Under the pieces are notes generated by a model that was not told where the DNA came from, made no database searches, and saw only the letters and a program-made list of their open reading frames with translations. From the NCBI GenBank assembly GCA_047947135.1, contig CP170457.1, positions 3,596,001 to 3,660,000 on the forward strand: 64,000 nt of DNA, written 5' to 3'. Below, one piece after another: positions 46,005-55,813 of the stretch (the stretch's first letter is position 1; each line of letters starts with the position of its first letter). The position numbers and the translations under genes were made by a program. This stretch comes from Planctobacterium sp047947135 (GTDB taxonomy: Bacteria; Pseudomonadota; Gammaproteobacteria; Enterobacterales; Alteromonadaceae).

Positions 46005-46680
46005 GGGATAACTTCCTTAAAACGTTAATGGCGGCGGCCTGTTCAGCTTTTCGCCGACTGGCACCTTCACCCTCAATCAGACCGTTTAACAGGCTCACCT
46101 TACAGGTAACATAAAACTGCTGATTATGAGATTTGCCTTTTATCTTTTTCACTTCATATTCGGGCAATGGCAGATGTTTACCCTGCAGATGTTCCTGCAA
46201 TCGTGTTTTGGCATCCTTTGGATGAAAGTCTGGATCCAGCTTATCAATTTTTTCTTTAAACCACTGCAAGACCAGCTTTTCACTCTCTTCCATGCTGGTT
46301 TCCAGATACAAAGCACCAATAATTGCTTCAACGGCATCCGCTAAAATGGAATCTCTGGCAAATCCGCCACTTTTGAGTTCACCGGGACCTAACTGCAACA
46401 CATCCCCGAGTTCCATCGTTCTGGCCATTTTTGCCAGCGTTTCCCCTTTGACCAAAGTTGAGCGCATCCGCGTTAACTTGCCTTCAGGTTGTTCTGGGAA
46501 TTTGAGGTAGAGTGCCTTTGCAATAATGAAGCCCAGGATTGAATCCCCCAGGTACTCCAAACGCTCGTTGTGATCGCTACCGGCGCTGCGATGCGTCAAC
46601 GCCCGCATCAAAAGGCTTTTATCTTTAAATTTATAACCGATTTTGCGACTTAGCGCATTAAACTGGATCTCATCCATCAT
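45997..46680 (-). CDS. rnc: Ribonuclease III
   Basis: RNase III cuts double-stranded RNA in rRNA and mRNA processing. The 227-residue protein has the signature NERLEYLGDSILGFIIA (about residues 38-54) with catalytic Glu/Asp, a second metal-site stretch ADAVEAIIGALYLE, and a C-terminal double-stranded RNA-binding domain ending RRKAEQAAAINVLRKL. It is 2 bases downstream of lepB. Confidence 0.98.
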   Translation of the reverse strand: MMDEIQFNALSRKIGYKFKDKSLLMRALTHRSAGSDHNERLEYLGDSILGFIIAKALYLKFPEQPEGKLTRMRSTLVKGETLAKMARTMELGDVLQLGPGELKSGGFARDSILADAVEAIIGALYLETSMEESEKLVLQWFKEKIDKLDPDFHPKDAKTRLQEHLQGKHLPLPEYEVKKIKGKSHNQQFYVTCKVSLLNGLIEGEGASRRKAEQAAAINVLRKLSLD

Positions 46681-46682
46681 AT

Positions 46683-47603
46683 TTACTGAATGCCACCGAT
46701 CCGTTCAAAACGCACACCTGTTGGGATCCAACCTGGAATCGCACTGCTGGGTGGGCGGTCAAACTCAAAGCTCATCCATATCGCTACAGCCTTACCGACC
46801 AGGTTTTCATCCGATACAAATCCCCAAAATCGACTGTCACGGCTGTTGTCCCGGTTATCTCCCAACACAAAATAATGCCCTTCAGGCACTACCCATTCAT
46901 CGCCTCGGGTATCACGTTGGCGATAATAGCTGGCTTCATTTGGCAATAATGCAGGATTTCTTAATATCTGGTGACTATGCCCTTCGGGAAAGGTTTCCGT
47001 AAATCTATCCAGTGGCATCAGCTGCTGCAGGAATTCCCCGTGATTTTCAAAGTTCAATTCCACTGGCGTTGCAGGTGGGCACTCTGAAGCATCTTCACAA
47101 GCGGGTTTGATATAGATACGCTTATTGCGATAAACAATCGTATCTCCAGGTAACCCGATAACGCGCTTAATATAATCAATATTAGTGTTTTCAGGGTATT
47201 TGAAGACGACAACATCCCCTCTTTCAGGTGCGCCGAATTCGTAAAATTTGTTTCTTGCGACCGGATCTTTCAGGCCATAAGTAAATTTTTCAACCAATAT
47301 AAAGTCACCCACCAACAGAGTTGGCATCATGGATCCAGACGGGATCTGAAAGGGTTCATAGAGAAAAGAGCGCAACACCAGAACAAACGCAATAACCGGG
47401 AATATCTGCTGAGCAGTATCGACAATCGACGGAATCGGTGCAATTTCCTGCAACGTTTCTTCGTCAATTGCACCCTGTGTATTCGCTCGGGCAATAGACA
47501 CCTTTTCTTTACGTTTTGGAGCCCATAATATTGCATCCGCTAACCAGATTAACCCAGATGTCACCGTCAGAATGACCAGAAAGATTGAAAAATAATTTGC
47601 CAT
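46683..47603 (-). CDS. lepB: Signal peptidase I
   Basis: LepB removes signal peptides of exported proteins. The 306-residue protein has two N-terminal membrane helices (about 3-27 and 65-80), the catalytic serine Ser91 in QIPSGSMMPTLL, and the catalytic lysine Lys146 in NIDYIKRVIGLPGD; GDNRDNSRDSRFWG is box E. It is joined to lepA without a gap (shared base). Confidence 0.98.
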   Translation of the reverse strand: MANYFSIFLVILTVTSGLIWLADAILWAPKRKEKVSIARANTQGAIDEETLQEIAPIPSIVDTAQQIFPVIAFVLVLRSFLYEPFQIPSGSMMPTLLVGDFILVEKFTYGLKDPVARNKFYEFGAPERGDVVVFKYPENTNIDYIKRVIGLPGDTIVYRNKRIYIKPACEDASECPPATPVELNFENHGEFLQQLMPLDRFTETFPEGHSHQILRNPALLPNEASYYRQRDTRGDEWVVPEGHYFVLGDNRDNSRDSRFWGFVSDENLVGKAVAIWMSFEFDRPPSSAIPGWIPTGVRFERIGGIQ

Positions 47604-49405
47604 TAACTATCTACCTTAAGTACCGCTAAAAACGCGTCCTGAGGTAGCTCTACGTTACCCACCTGCTTCATGCGTTTTTTGCCTTCCTTTTGCTTTTGCA
47701 GCAGCTTTTTCTTACGACTGACGTCACCGCCGTAACACTTCGCTGTTACGTTTTTACGCAATTGTTTAACTGTACTACGTGCAACAATATGGTTGCCAAT
47801 AGCCGCCTGAATGGCGATATCAAACATTTGCCTTGGAATTAACTCTTTTAATTTTTCTACCAGATCACGACCGCGATGTTGAGCGTTATCTTTGTGGGTA
47901 ATGATCGCTAAAGCATCCACACGTTCGGCATTGACTAGAATGTCCAAACGCACCATATCGGCTTCCTGGAACTTTTTAAAATTATAATCCAACGACGCAA
48001 AACCGCGACTCGTGGACTTTAGCCTATCAAAGAAATCGAGTACCACTTCTGCCATCGGCAATTCATATGTCACTGCAACCTGATTGCCATGATAAACCAT
48101 ATTGGTTTGCATGCCGCGTTTCTCAACACATAACGTAATGACGTTACCTAAAAACTCTTGTGGTACAAGAATATTGGCTTCAACGATAGGCTCGAGAATC
48201 GTATCTATATCATTCACAGGTGGCAGTTTGGATGGGTTGTCTACCTGCAGCTTTTCACCTTTATTGGTCACTACTTCATATACCACTGTAGGTGCAGTGG
48301 TAATCAAGTCGAGATTATATTCCCGCTCCAAACGCTCCTGAATAATTTCCATGTGCAACATGCCAAGGAAACCGATACGGAAACCAAAACCCAGTGCCGT
48401 GGAACTTTCTGGCTCGAAAAACAATGACGCATCATTCAGACTCAGCTTTGCCAGGGCATCACGAAAGTCTTCATAATCATCAGAGCTAATGGGGAAAACA
48501 CCTGCATAAACCTGCGGTTTGACTTTTTTGAAGCCAGGTAGTGCTTTGACAGCAGGATTTTTTGCCTGGGTAATGGTATCACCCACTGGTGCACCATGAA
48601 TTTCTTTGATCCCGGCCACGACAAACCCTACTTCACCCGTCCCCAGTACGCCGGTATCCTTCGCTTTAGGTGTGAATATCCCGACACGGTCGAGCTGATG
48701 TACCTGACCGTTTGACATGATTTTGATCTTGTCGCCTTTGCGCAGCTCACCACTTTTTACCCTGACTAAAGAGACAACGCCTTGATAATTATCGAACCAG
48801 GAATCGATGATTAAGGCTTTTAACTCATCTTTATCATCGCCATAACAAACGGGGGGAGGTATTTGATTAACGATGACTTCCAGCACTTCTTCGATACCAA
48901 CACCCGTTTTGGCGCTGCAGCGAACAGCATCCATGGCATCAATACCCACAATTTCTTCAATTTCCTGAGCGACTTTATCTGGATCAGCCTGAGGTAAATC
49001 AATTTTATTGAGCACCGGTACAACTTCCATATCCATATCGATGGCCGTGTAACAATTAGCCAATGTCTGAGCTTCTACCCCTTGCCCGGCATCCACCACT
49101 AAAAGCGCGCCTTCACAAGCGGCTAATGAACGTGATACTTCATAGGTGAAATCAACGTGCCCTGGTGTGTCGATAAAATTGAGCTGATAAGTGTTACCAT
49201 CTTTGGCGGTGTAATTCAGAGTCACACTCTGCGCTTTGATGGTAATGCCCCGTTCTTTTTCCAGGTCCATGGAATCCAGGACCTGCTCTGCCATTTCCCG
49301 CTCAGTTAAGCCGCCACAATGCTGGATTAACCGATCGGAAAGTGTTGATTTACCATGGTCGATATGGGCGATAATGGAAAAATTTCGAATATGCTCTAGT
49401 TGCAT
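47603..49405 (-). CDS. lepA: Elongation factor 4 (back-translocating GTPase)
   Basis: The 600-residue protein has the GTPase motifs AHIDHGKSTLSDRLI, DTPGHVDF and NKIDLP, EF-G-like domains II, III and V, and the LepA-specific C-terminal domain ending in KKKLLQKQKEGKKRMKQ. EF4 acts on stalled or stressed ribosomes. It heads the lepA-lepB-rnc-era string, 150 bases after rseC; the gap may hold a separate promoter. Confidence 0.98.
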   Translation of the reverse strand: MQLEHIRNFSIIAHIDHGKSTLSDRLIQHCGGLTEREMAEQVLDSMDLEKERGITIKAQSVTLNYTAKDGNTYQLNFIDTPGHVDFTYEVSRSLAACEGALLVVDAGQGVEAQTLANCYTAIDMDMEVVPVLNKIDLPQADPDKVAQEIEEIVGIDAMDAVRCSAKTGVGIEEVLEVIVNQIPPPVCYGDDKDELKALIIDSWFDNYQGVVSLVRVKSGELRKGDKIKIMSNGQVHQLDRVGIFTPKAKDTGVLGTGEVGFVVAGIKEIHGAPVGDTITQAKNPAVKALPGFKKVKPQVYAGVFPISSDDYEDFRDALAKLSLNDASLFFEPESSTALGFGFRIGFLGMLHMEIIQERLEREYNLDLITTAPTVVYEVVTNKGEKLQVDNPSKLPPVNDIDTILEPIVEANILVPQEFLGNVITLCVEKRGMQTNMVYHGNQVAVTYELPMAEVVLDFFDRLKSTSRGFASLDYNFKKFQEADMVRLDILVNAERVDALAIITHKDNAQHRGRDLVEKLKELIPRQMFDIAIQAAIGNHIVARSTVKQLRKNVTAKCYGGDVSRKKKLLQKQKEGKKRMKQVGNVELPQDAFLAVLKVDS

Positions 49406-49555
49406 TAACTGTTTGATACCTACTGTTTCGTTGCCACTGCGTTGCTGACAACACTGCTTACTTTTTCAAAATGGCCGCGATTTTACTCATTTATACACCA
49501 GAAAGCGAATATCGTCTGACGAAAATCGTAAATACTTGTTTTTCGTATTGTTAGA

Positions 49556-50023
49556 TCAGGAGAGATTTTGCACCGGGATCACGGGTTGCTCGGCAATCAC
49601 AGCCAATATTCTGGGCTCTAGCCGGCGCCAGCCAATGTTTTGAATAGCCAGTTTTAGTGCGCCAAAATAGCCTGCAACAGACAATAGGGATAAGCAAATT
49701 AACCAGCCTTCTTCCAGGCCAGGAAAAGCCAGCGTCAGCACAACGGCAGAAATCGCCAGACACAATATTGGCATCATATACACAAAAAACGCCAGTGCGA
49801 GCATTGCTTGTTCCGCAACACCAATTTTGACCTGTTGGCCTACTGATACTTCGAATGGACAAGCAAGAATCAAGTTTTCTGGTTTTGGCGCCAGATAGCG
49901 AGACAAAATACCGGTGCCACAATGAGATTGCTGCTCACAGCTATTGCACGTCGTCTTGATGCGGGTTGTTAATTCAACACGCCCATCCATCACCTTTTGA
50001 ACAACTGCGATTTCTTCCAGCAT
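49556..50023 (-). CDS. rseC: RseC, sigma-E positive regulator / SoxR-reducing subunit
   Basis: The 155-residue protein has an N-terminal cysteine cluster (CNSCEQQSHCGTG, about residues 27-39), and two membrane helices (about 78-96 and 103-125). RseC is an inner-membrane protein of the sigma-E locus and part of the Rsx reducing system for SoxR. It is 2 bases downstream of rseB. Its length equals E. coli RseC (159). Confidence 0.94.
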   Translation of the reverse strand: MLEEIAVVQKVMDGRVELTTRIKTTCNSCEQQSHCGTGILSRYLAPKPENLILACPFEVSVGQQVKIGVAEQAMLALAFFVYMMPILCLAISAVVLTLAFPGLEEGWLICLSLLSVAGYFGALKLAIQNIGWRRLEPRILAVIAEQPVIPVQNLS

Positions 50024-50025
50024 CG

Positions 50026-51036
50026 CTAACCTGCATTCACTGGGCCAATAGACGTCGCAATAGCGTTAGCCGTTTTCGCCGGAATCTTGCCAATGACTGT
50101 TACTTCTATCGTTCCGTTGTTTATCGAAAACAATGTATTAGACTCATGTTGCAACCACCCCCCATCTTCGGGTCGACTTTTTGTTTTACTGATGTACACG
50201 GAGATATCAAACAAACCGTCACTTATCATCACGTATTCCACTACTTCCTGAGACGCCGCCAGACGATGCACATCCTGCTTGATGATTTCCATTCCCTCAG
50301 GTAACCAGTTAAGGGTCCAGGCATGCTGCACTTTCGGTACGGATGAAAGGTTAGTAACGGTGGGCAATCTTTGCTGGTCAATTTTTTCAAAATAGCTGTC
50401 TGGCTCGTCCGTAACCTGTATTTCTGTCACTTGCAATTGTTCAATCAGGTTACCATTGGTATCCAGGGTATCCATCTTTAACAGCAAGCCTGACTCCTGA
50501 TCTAACCACACTGTAATGCCATATCGACTGGCATCTTTACTGACTATACGTACTTGTTGCGCAGCTCTGCCAGACACCCGACTGCGACCAACCAGAACCA
50601 AATCATATCCCGCTTTTAAGGCCAGTGGGTCTTTAAAAAACTGCACCGGAATAGGACCGTTTATATAGTCAGAGGTACGACTGAATGGCACGCTGTTGGG
50701 CTCAAAGTAACTGACCACATCACCGACCCGAAAGATTTCACTACCTGGACCATTAAGCAGGCTTAAGTGTTCCATTGGGGTGTCATCAATAATGGCGTGG
50801 CGCCACAGATAGGGTTTGACGCGGGCATTTTCGTGGATAACCACAAATGAAAGCTGGTAATTTAAGCCCCGCAATCCTTCTTTTAGCTTGATTAGCCAGG
50901 CTTCAGGTGTGTTTGCGGGATAGGTAACACCGTCGATAACCGTACCCTGACGAGCCTGCACGGAAAGCGAAACAGCAATAAGAAAACAAAAAGCCCCGCA
51001 GACGCGCAGGGCTTTGGAAAAATACGTTGGATTCAT
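50026..51036 (-). CDS. rseB: Sigma-E factor regulatory protein RseB
   Basis: RseB is a periplasmic sensor that binds RseA and shields it from DegS until mislocalised lipoproteins or LPS compete. The 336-residue protein has a signal peptide (RVCGAFCFLIAVSLSVQARQ) and the MucB/RseB domains (LNYQLSFVVIHENARVKPYLWRH; DPLALKAGYDLVLVGRSRV; HAWTLNWLPEGME). It lies 12 bases after rseA in the rpoE operon. Confidence 0.95.
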   Translation of the reverse strand: MNPTYFSKALRVCGAFCFLIAVSLSVQARQGTVIDGVTYPANTPEAWLIKLKEGLRGLNYQLSFVVIHENARVKPYLWRHAIIDDTPMEHLSLLNGPGSEIFRVGDVVSYFEPNSVPFSRTSDYINGPIPVQFFKDPLALKAGYDLVLVGRSRVSGRAAQQVRIVSKDASRYGITVWLDQESGLLLKMDTLDTNGNLIEQLQVTEIQVTDEPDSYFEKIDQQRLPTVTNLSSVPKVQHAWTLNWLPEGMEIIKQDVHRLAASQEVVEYVMISDGLFDISVYISKTKSRPEDGGWLQHESNTLFSINNGTIEVTVIGKIPAKTANAIATSIGPVNAG

Positions 51037-51048
51037 TAATTAAGTAAT

Positions 51049-51639
51049 CTACTTTTGATCGTCAACCGTCTCTTCAGTCGACTCGTTATCTTTACTTTCA
51101 ACATCTTTCAACAACACTTGTTGCTCATGATCCATCAACAAAGCATTCATTTTACGCTTCTGTTCGGCAACATCTGACGGCGCAGTTGCTCTGGTTTGCT
51201 CCAGACTCACTGGTGACAAACCACCCTGAATGCCAGTAACTTTTAACGTAGGTGCGGCATTAAACGTCGGGTCATCCTGCGGCTGGTTAAGCTGCTGATA
51301 TCCCAAAATCATGGCAACCGCCACTGATGCGGCAACAGCAAACTGACCACCCTGTCTAAACAGAGCAACGACATTATCCAACAGCGGTTTTTGTTCAGAC
51401 TTTTTGTCGGTTACAGGGGCCACAATAGCAGGCTCCTGTTCCAGCGCTTTAGCCACTTGCCCCGCGATATCAAAATTGACCTCAGCAGGAAGTTCGTTTC
51501 GCAAACCATCTTTAATAAGATGATAACTTTGCCACTTCTCTTGCGCTTTGCTGTTTGCCAAAATTGTTTTGATAGAATCAGCGTCTGCTGTTTCTCCATC
51601 AACCAATGCTGACAAATTTTCAAACTCAGATTGCGCCAT
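51049..51639 (-). CDS. rseA: Anti-sigma-E factor RseA
   Basis: RseA holds sigma-E at the inner membrane and is cut by DegS and RseP under envelope stress. The 196-residue protein has the N-terminal anti-sigma domain (ENLSALVDGETAD; WQSYHLIKDGLRNELP), one membrane helix (about residues 95-112, GGQFAVAASVAVAMILGY), and a periplasmic tail that would bind RseB. It follows rpoE by 26 bases. Confidence 0.95.
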   Translation of the reverse strand: MAQSEFENLSALVDGETADADSIKTILANSKAQEKWQSYHLIKDGLRNELPAEVNFDIAGQVAKALEQEPAIVAPVTDKKSEQKPLLDNVVALFRQGGQFAVAASVAVAMILGYQQLNQPQDDPTFNAAPTLKVTGIQGGLSPVSLEQTRATAPSDVAEQKRKMNALLMDHEQQVLLKDVESKDNESTEETVDDQK

Positions 51640-51665
51640 AATGCCTCTTTGCTTTGTTCTTATTC

Positions 51666-52247
51666 CTAATACTGCTCTAACAAGGGCTGCAATTCTTTAT
51701 CAATTGCTTCCCGTGCCCTAAATATCCTGGATCTGACAGTGCCAACCGGGCAATCCATCACATTCGCAATATCTTCATAACTCATCCCCTCTATCTCCCT
51801 GAGGGTAATTGCCATTTTAAGATCGTCAGGCAGATTTTCTACCGTTGCAAACAGGATGCTTTTAATCTCTTCGGAAAGCATGACTCGTTCTGGAGTACTA
51901 TTTTCACGTAAAGCATCACTGCCATCGTAAAAGTCTGCTTCCTCCGCGTCAACATCATTTGCGGGCGGTTTTCTACCTTGCGATACCAAATAATTTTTTG
52001 CACTGTTAACCGCGATTCGATAAAGCCACGTATAAAACGCACTCTCTCCTCTGAAGTTAGGCAGTGCCCGGTACGCTTTTATAAAGGCTTCCTGAGAAAC
52101 ATCAGCGATGTCGCCGGAGTTCTTTACATACCGTGATACCAAATGCACAACCTTGTGCTGATATTTTTTCACCAACAAATTAAAGGCGTTTTTGTCGCCG
52201 CGCTGTACAAGCTCAACGATTTGTTGATCGGTTAACTGCTCACTCAT
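51666..52247 (-). CDS. rpoE: RNA polymerase sigma-E factor
   Basis: The 193-residue ECF sigma factor starts at ATG 52247 (MSEQLTDQQIVELVQ, as in E. coli); an in-frame TTG three codons upstream is possible. Region 2 (SRYVKNSGDIADVSQEAFIK, YTWLYRIAVNSAKNYL) and region 4 (GMSYEDIANVMDCPVGTVRSRIFRAREAID) are plain. It is the first gene of rpoE-rseA-rseB-rseC. A sigma-E-like promoter lies upstream, consistent with autoregulation. Confidence 0.97.
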   Translation of the reverse strand: MSEQLTDQQIVELVQRGDKNAFNLLVKKYQHKVVHLVSRYVKNSGDIADVSQEAFIKAYRALPNFRGESAFYTWLYRIAVNSAKNYLVSQGRKPPANDVDAEEADFYDGSDALRENSTPERVMLSEEIKSILFATVENLPDDLKMAITLREIEGMSYEDIANVMDCPVGTVRSRIFRAREAIDKELQPLLEQY

Positions 52248-52308
52248 CAGAGCCAATACTCCCTAACATCTCTTCCACATCTATGCTGTTGGCTCCAACA
52301 AGCACTTA

Positions 52309-52337
52309 AATAGACTGCGGGGTGATAAAAAAGTTCG
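52309..52337 (-). promoter_or_regulatory. Sigma-E-type promoter upstream of rpoE
   Basis: On the minus strand CGAACTT (about 52337-52331), a 16-base spacer and TCTATT (52314-52309) resemble the sigma-E consensus GGAACTT-N16-TCnAA. Position 62-90 bases before the rpoE start fits the autoregulated promoter known in E. coli. Recognised by eye. Confidence 0.55.
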
Positions 52338-52534
52338 AAACAATTTCTAAAAATTTAAATAAACTATTAAAAAAAGACATAATCAATCGCATTAATTGGT
52401 CTCAGACGGCAGAAAACAAGGTTTATTGCAGGTTATTGTCCGATATTTATCACGATTGCCACAGAAACAATTGTATTTACTATAGCCTTCATTAGTATCT
52501 ACGCTGAAATATAGTGTGACAGGAAGTAAATTAA

Positions 52535-54151
52535 TTGAAAGTGAATCATCAACCCGAGTATCAATGTGACGTTCTTATACTCGGCAGCGGAGCTGCTGGT
52601 CTTAGTCTGGCATTAAATTTGGGCAGCCAGTGCCGGGTGATAGTACTCAGTAAGAGTCATTTGTCAGAAGGTTCGACAAATTACGCGCAAGGTGGCGTTG
52701 CGGCAGTTTTTGATGAAAATGACAGTGTTGATTCACATATTCAGGACACAATGATCGCGGGCGCAGGCCTGTGTGACGAAAAAACAGTTGAGTTTACCGC
52801 GCAAAACGCCAAACGCTGTATGGAGTGGCTTATCTCTACTGGTGTCCCTTTTGATCAGACCCAGGACAGCCAGGGCAATACTCGGTTTCACCTCACTCGC
52901 GAAGGTGGTCATAGCCATCGACGCATTTTACACGCAGCGGATGCTACCGGACAGGCAATACAGACAACCCTGTTAGAAAGAGTCATTGAGCACCCCAACA
53001 TTCAGTTATTAGAACGTTTTAATGCCGTCGATCTGATCAAAAGCAAAACCCAAAAAGATGCGGTTTTAGGCGCTTACATCTGGAACAGGAATAAAGAAAC
53101 GGTGGAAATTGTTGCCAGCCGCTATGTGGTCCTGGCAACAGGTGGTGCCAGCAAGGTCTACCAATATACATCAAATCCCGATGTCGCCAGTGGCGATGGT
53201 ATTGCGATGGCCTGGCGTGCTGGCTGCCGCGTTGCAAATATGGAATTTAACCAATTTCACCCAACTTGTCTTTATCATCCTGATGCCCGAAATTTCCTTA
53301 TCACTGAGGCGTTACGTGGTGAAGGCGCTTATCTCTGCCATGAAGACGGCAGCCGTTTTATGTCTCGCTTTGATGAGCGTATGGAGCTGGCCCCGCGGGA
53401 TATAGTTGCTCGTGCTATCGACTTTGAAATGAAGCGATTAGGGGCAGATTGCATGTATCTGGATATATCCCATAAGCCAGCGGACTTTATCATTGGGCAC
53501 TTCCCGACCATCTATCGTAAGTGCCTGTCACTGGGTATCGATATCACTAAACAACCCATCCCAATCGTTCCCGCGGCCCACTACAGCTGCGGTGGTGTCA
53601 TGACGGGACTGGATGCAAAAACAGATTTATCCAATGTCTATGCGATTGGAGAAGTCGCCTACACAGGTCTGCATGGTGCAAACCGTATGGCCAGCAATTC
53701 GTTATTAGAATGTGTCGTGTTTGCCGATGCGGCTGCCACATCAATAAAACAGGCGCTGACAAGTTCCGTTATTAACGAAGCCATTCCCGCTTGGGATGAA
53801 AGTCAGGTCAACAACTCAGATGAAGAAGTGGTTATTCAGCATAACTGGCACGAATTGCGTCTGTTTATGTGGGATTACATGGGCATCGTCAGAACCGATA
53901 AGCGCCTTGAACGCGCATTACGGCGTATAAATTTATTGCAGCAGGAAATTCAGGAGTATTACGCCAATTTCAGAGTCAGCAACAATTTGCTGGAGCTTCG
54001 AAATTTGGTGACTGTTGCGGAACTGATGGTGCACTGTGCCTTGCAGCGCAAAGAAAGTCGAGGCTTGCACTACAACCTTGATTGGCCAACACAATTGGAA
54101 AAGCCTGCGCCTTCTATCCTGCAACCGGGCAAATTACCGCACTATTTTTAA
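52535..54151 (+). CDS. nadB: L-aspartate oxidase
   Basis: NadB oxidises aspartate to iminoaspartate with FAD, the first step of NAD synthesis. The 538-residue protein begins with the dinucleotide-binding motif DVLILGSGAAGLSLALNL, followed by SEGSTNYAQGGVAAVFDEND and the capping domain (TREGGHSHRRILHAADATG). The start appears to be TTG at 52535, supported by AGGAAG with 8 bases; GTG at 52541 is an alternative. It is divergent from rpoE, as in E. coli. Confidence 0.96.
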   Translation: MKVNHQPEYQCDVLILGSGAAGLSLALNLGSQCRVIVLSKSHLSEGSTNYAQGGVAAVFDENDSVDSHIQDTMIAGAGLCDEKTVEFTAQNAKRCMEWLISTGVPFDQTQDSQGNTRFHLTREGGHSHRRILHAADATGQAIQTTLLERVIEHPNIQLLERFNAVDLIKSKTQKDAVLGAYIWNRNKETVEIVASRYVVLATGGASKVYQYTSNPDVASGDGIAMAWRAGCRVANMEFNQFHPTCLYHPDARNFLITEALRGEGAYLCHEDGSRFMSRFDERMELAPRDIVARAIDFEMKRLGADCMYLDISHKPADFIIGHFPTIYRKCLSLGIDITKQPIPIVPAAHYSCGGVMTGLDAKTDLSNVYAIGEVAYTGLHGANRMASNSLLECVVFADAAATSIKQALTSSVINEAIPAWDESQVNNSDEEVVIQHNWHELRLFMWDYMGIVRTDKRLERALRRINLLQQEIQEYYANFRVSNNLLELRNLVTVAELMVHCALQRKESRGLHYNLDWPTQLEKPAPSILQPGKLPHYF

Positions 54152-55002
54152 ATTGGAACATCCGTAATCTGCAACGGCTTAACGCAACCGCTGAGGTGCT
54201 TTTTACTGTCTGTATCCAGTGCAAACACGACTTCTTCTGAGCTGTTCTGCTGCACTGTGATTGCAGGCTTTGCAGGCAGTAACACCGGCGAATAGAATCG
54301 GGTACTTATTTCAAGCGGCTTGGCAAAAACCTTCTGCTCTAAACTGGACAGGCTCTTTGCCAGACAAAACATGCCGTGAGCAATCGCCGATTTAAAGCCA
54401 AATAATTTTGCGCTCCAGCGATACAGGTGGATTGGATTATAATCTCCCGATACTTTTGCATACTGGCGGCCTGTGTCAGCTGCTAATTGCCATATTCTGT
54501 TTTGCTGGCTCGGTGCCATATCCTCATGACTATCCGGAACACGCTGGGTCATCTTGGGTTGCATAATGGCGAGATTGGTCGCTATTGATTGGTAAACAAT
54601 ATCCGACTGTTGTCTGACTGTCGTGACAAAATCAAAACAGTAACCCCGATTATGGGGCTGCAGATTAGTCGCCACAGTTTGCATATTAAAGGGTGCGGTC
54701 CATATCGGTTCCTTAAATACCTTAATATTATTGTTGATATGCACCAGACCCAGAGGTCGCAGTGGAAAATCTTTTGACGCCATCAATGTCAGACAATCTT
54801 GAAAGCTCAATGTCTGCAAGTATGTGGGAGGTAAGCAGACTTCATTCTGCCAGGTTATCACTTTTGAAAATTGCGATAGATTCGCTTTATCAATGAAAAG
54901 TTGGCGTGCTGGTGTAACCAAATGGAGAGAGGAATCGGGCAACAAACGGGAATTATTTTGTTTGGTAAGTAACGCCCAATAGACACTAAAGAGACTAGTC
55001 AT
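54148..55002 (-). CDS. MaoC-like dehydratase domain protein
   Basis: The 284-residue protein has a C-terminal hot-dog domain with the R-specific enoyl-CoA hydratase signature YAKVSGDYNPIHLYRWSAKL then FGFKSAIAHGMF (Asp and His catalytic positions). The N-terminal half resembles a second, degenerate hot-dog. Substrate unknown, perhaps a 3-hydroxyacyl thioester. Its stop overlaps the nadB stop by 4 bases; its start overlaps the YgfX-like gene by 4 bases, so it is probably the last gene of the sdhE-ygfX transcript. Confidence 0.82.
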   Translation of the reverse strand: MTSLFSVYWALLTKQNNSRLLPDSSLHLVTPARQLFIDKANLSQFSKVITWQNEVCLPPTYLQTLSFQDCLTLMASKDFPLRPLGLVHINNNIKVFKEPIWTAPFNMQTVATNLQPHNRGYCFDFVTTVRQQSDIVYQSIATNLAIMQPKMTQRVPDSHEDMAPSQQNRIWQLAADTGRQYAKVSGDYNPIHLYRWSAKLFGFKSAIAHGMFCLAKSLSSLEQKVFAKPLEISTRFYSPVLLPAKPAITVQQNSSEEVVFALDTDSKKHLSGCVKPLQITDVPI

Positions 55003-55424
55003 CTGAACTCAGTATTCAATCGTCGGATTACACGGCATATTGCACGAAATTGTGTTTCTGGAACTGCATCTCGAAATACTAAGCAGATGCGCTTTTCATG
55101 ACTTAACTTTTCAGTTAGTGATACCCAAACCAACCAAGGGGTAATACGGGAATTTCGGTCTATCTGCCATTGACGTGTTAATTGTTGTTCCTGTAAAAAT
55201 CGCCATTGTCCGTCACTTTCTAATTCAACGTTTATTGGGCCTGTTGGTCGACCTTGGTAACTTGTCAAGTAGAGCAAAAACGTGAAAGCCAGCAAAGTCT
55301 GAACCAGCGCTTGCATTGGTATCACCTGCTCTTGCCAACTCAGCAAAGACATCACAATCAGACTGAATGCAATCCATTTGCTCCAAATTTGATAAGTTGA
55401 ACGATCAATAACAATGCGTTTCAT
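54999..55424 (-). CDS. ygfX: YgfX-like (CptA) membrane protein
   Basis: The 141-residue protein has two close N-terminal hydrophobic segments (about 14-29, 38-55) and a basic cytoplasmic part, the layout of YgfX, which lies directly downstream of sdhE in enteric bacteria. Sequence motifs are weak, so the call rests on topology and the sdhE neighbour. YgfX has been linked to cell-shape inhibition and to sdhE function. Confidence 0.65.
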   Translation of the reverse strand: MKRIVIDRSTYQIWSKWIAFSLIVMSLLSWQEQVIPMQALVQTLLAFTFLLYLTSYQGRPTGPINVELESDGQWRFLQEQQLTRQWQIDRNSRITPWLVWVSLTEKLSHEKRICLVFRDAVPETQFRAICRVIRRLNTEFR

Positions 55425-55453
55425 CAGGTCTTCCTGTCCTTTGATGGCTTGCT

Positions 55454-55708
55454 TTAAACTTTAACGCGCTTAACTATTATGTCCACCATGCGCGCCAGTT
55501 CTTTGTCTTCACAGGCTTGATGTCCCATAAACCAGGCATAAAGATCAGGATCATCGCTGGTTAACAAACGCTCGAACAAGACCTGGTCTTCGAGGCTTAA
55601 ATCGCCAAACGCCTCCTCGACAAAGGGCATCAACAGTACATCTAATTCCAACATTCCTCGACGACATGCCCACCTGAGTCTGGCTAAACGCTTTTTATCG
55701 AACATCAT
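55454..55708 (-). CDS. sdhE: Succinate dehydrogenase FAD assembly factor
   Basis: The 84-residue protein has the SdhE signature RLRWACRRGMLELDVLLMPF (RGxxELD) and an acidic C-terminal half (SDDPDLYAWFMGH). SdhE helps attach FAD covalently to SdhA and FrdA. The ATG (MMFDKK, either Met) follows a GAGG site. It is divergent from ygfZ with a gap of about 100 bases. Confidence 0.95.
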   Translation of the reverse strand: MMFDKKRLARLRWACRRGMLELDVLLMPFVEEAFGDLSLEDQVLFERLLTSDDPDLYAWFMGHQACEDKELARMVDIIVKRVKV

Positions 55709-55813
55709 TGCTCCTCTAATAAAAGTCAGAAGAAGTTTATCAACTAATCTTTTTAAATGCTTGCAAGAAATAAAACCTATCCCAATATAACTGTTAGGTT
55801 TAAAACAAGATCA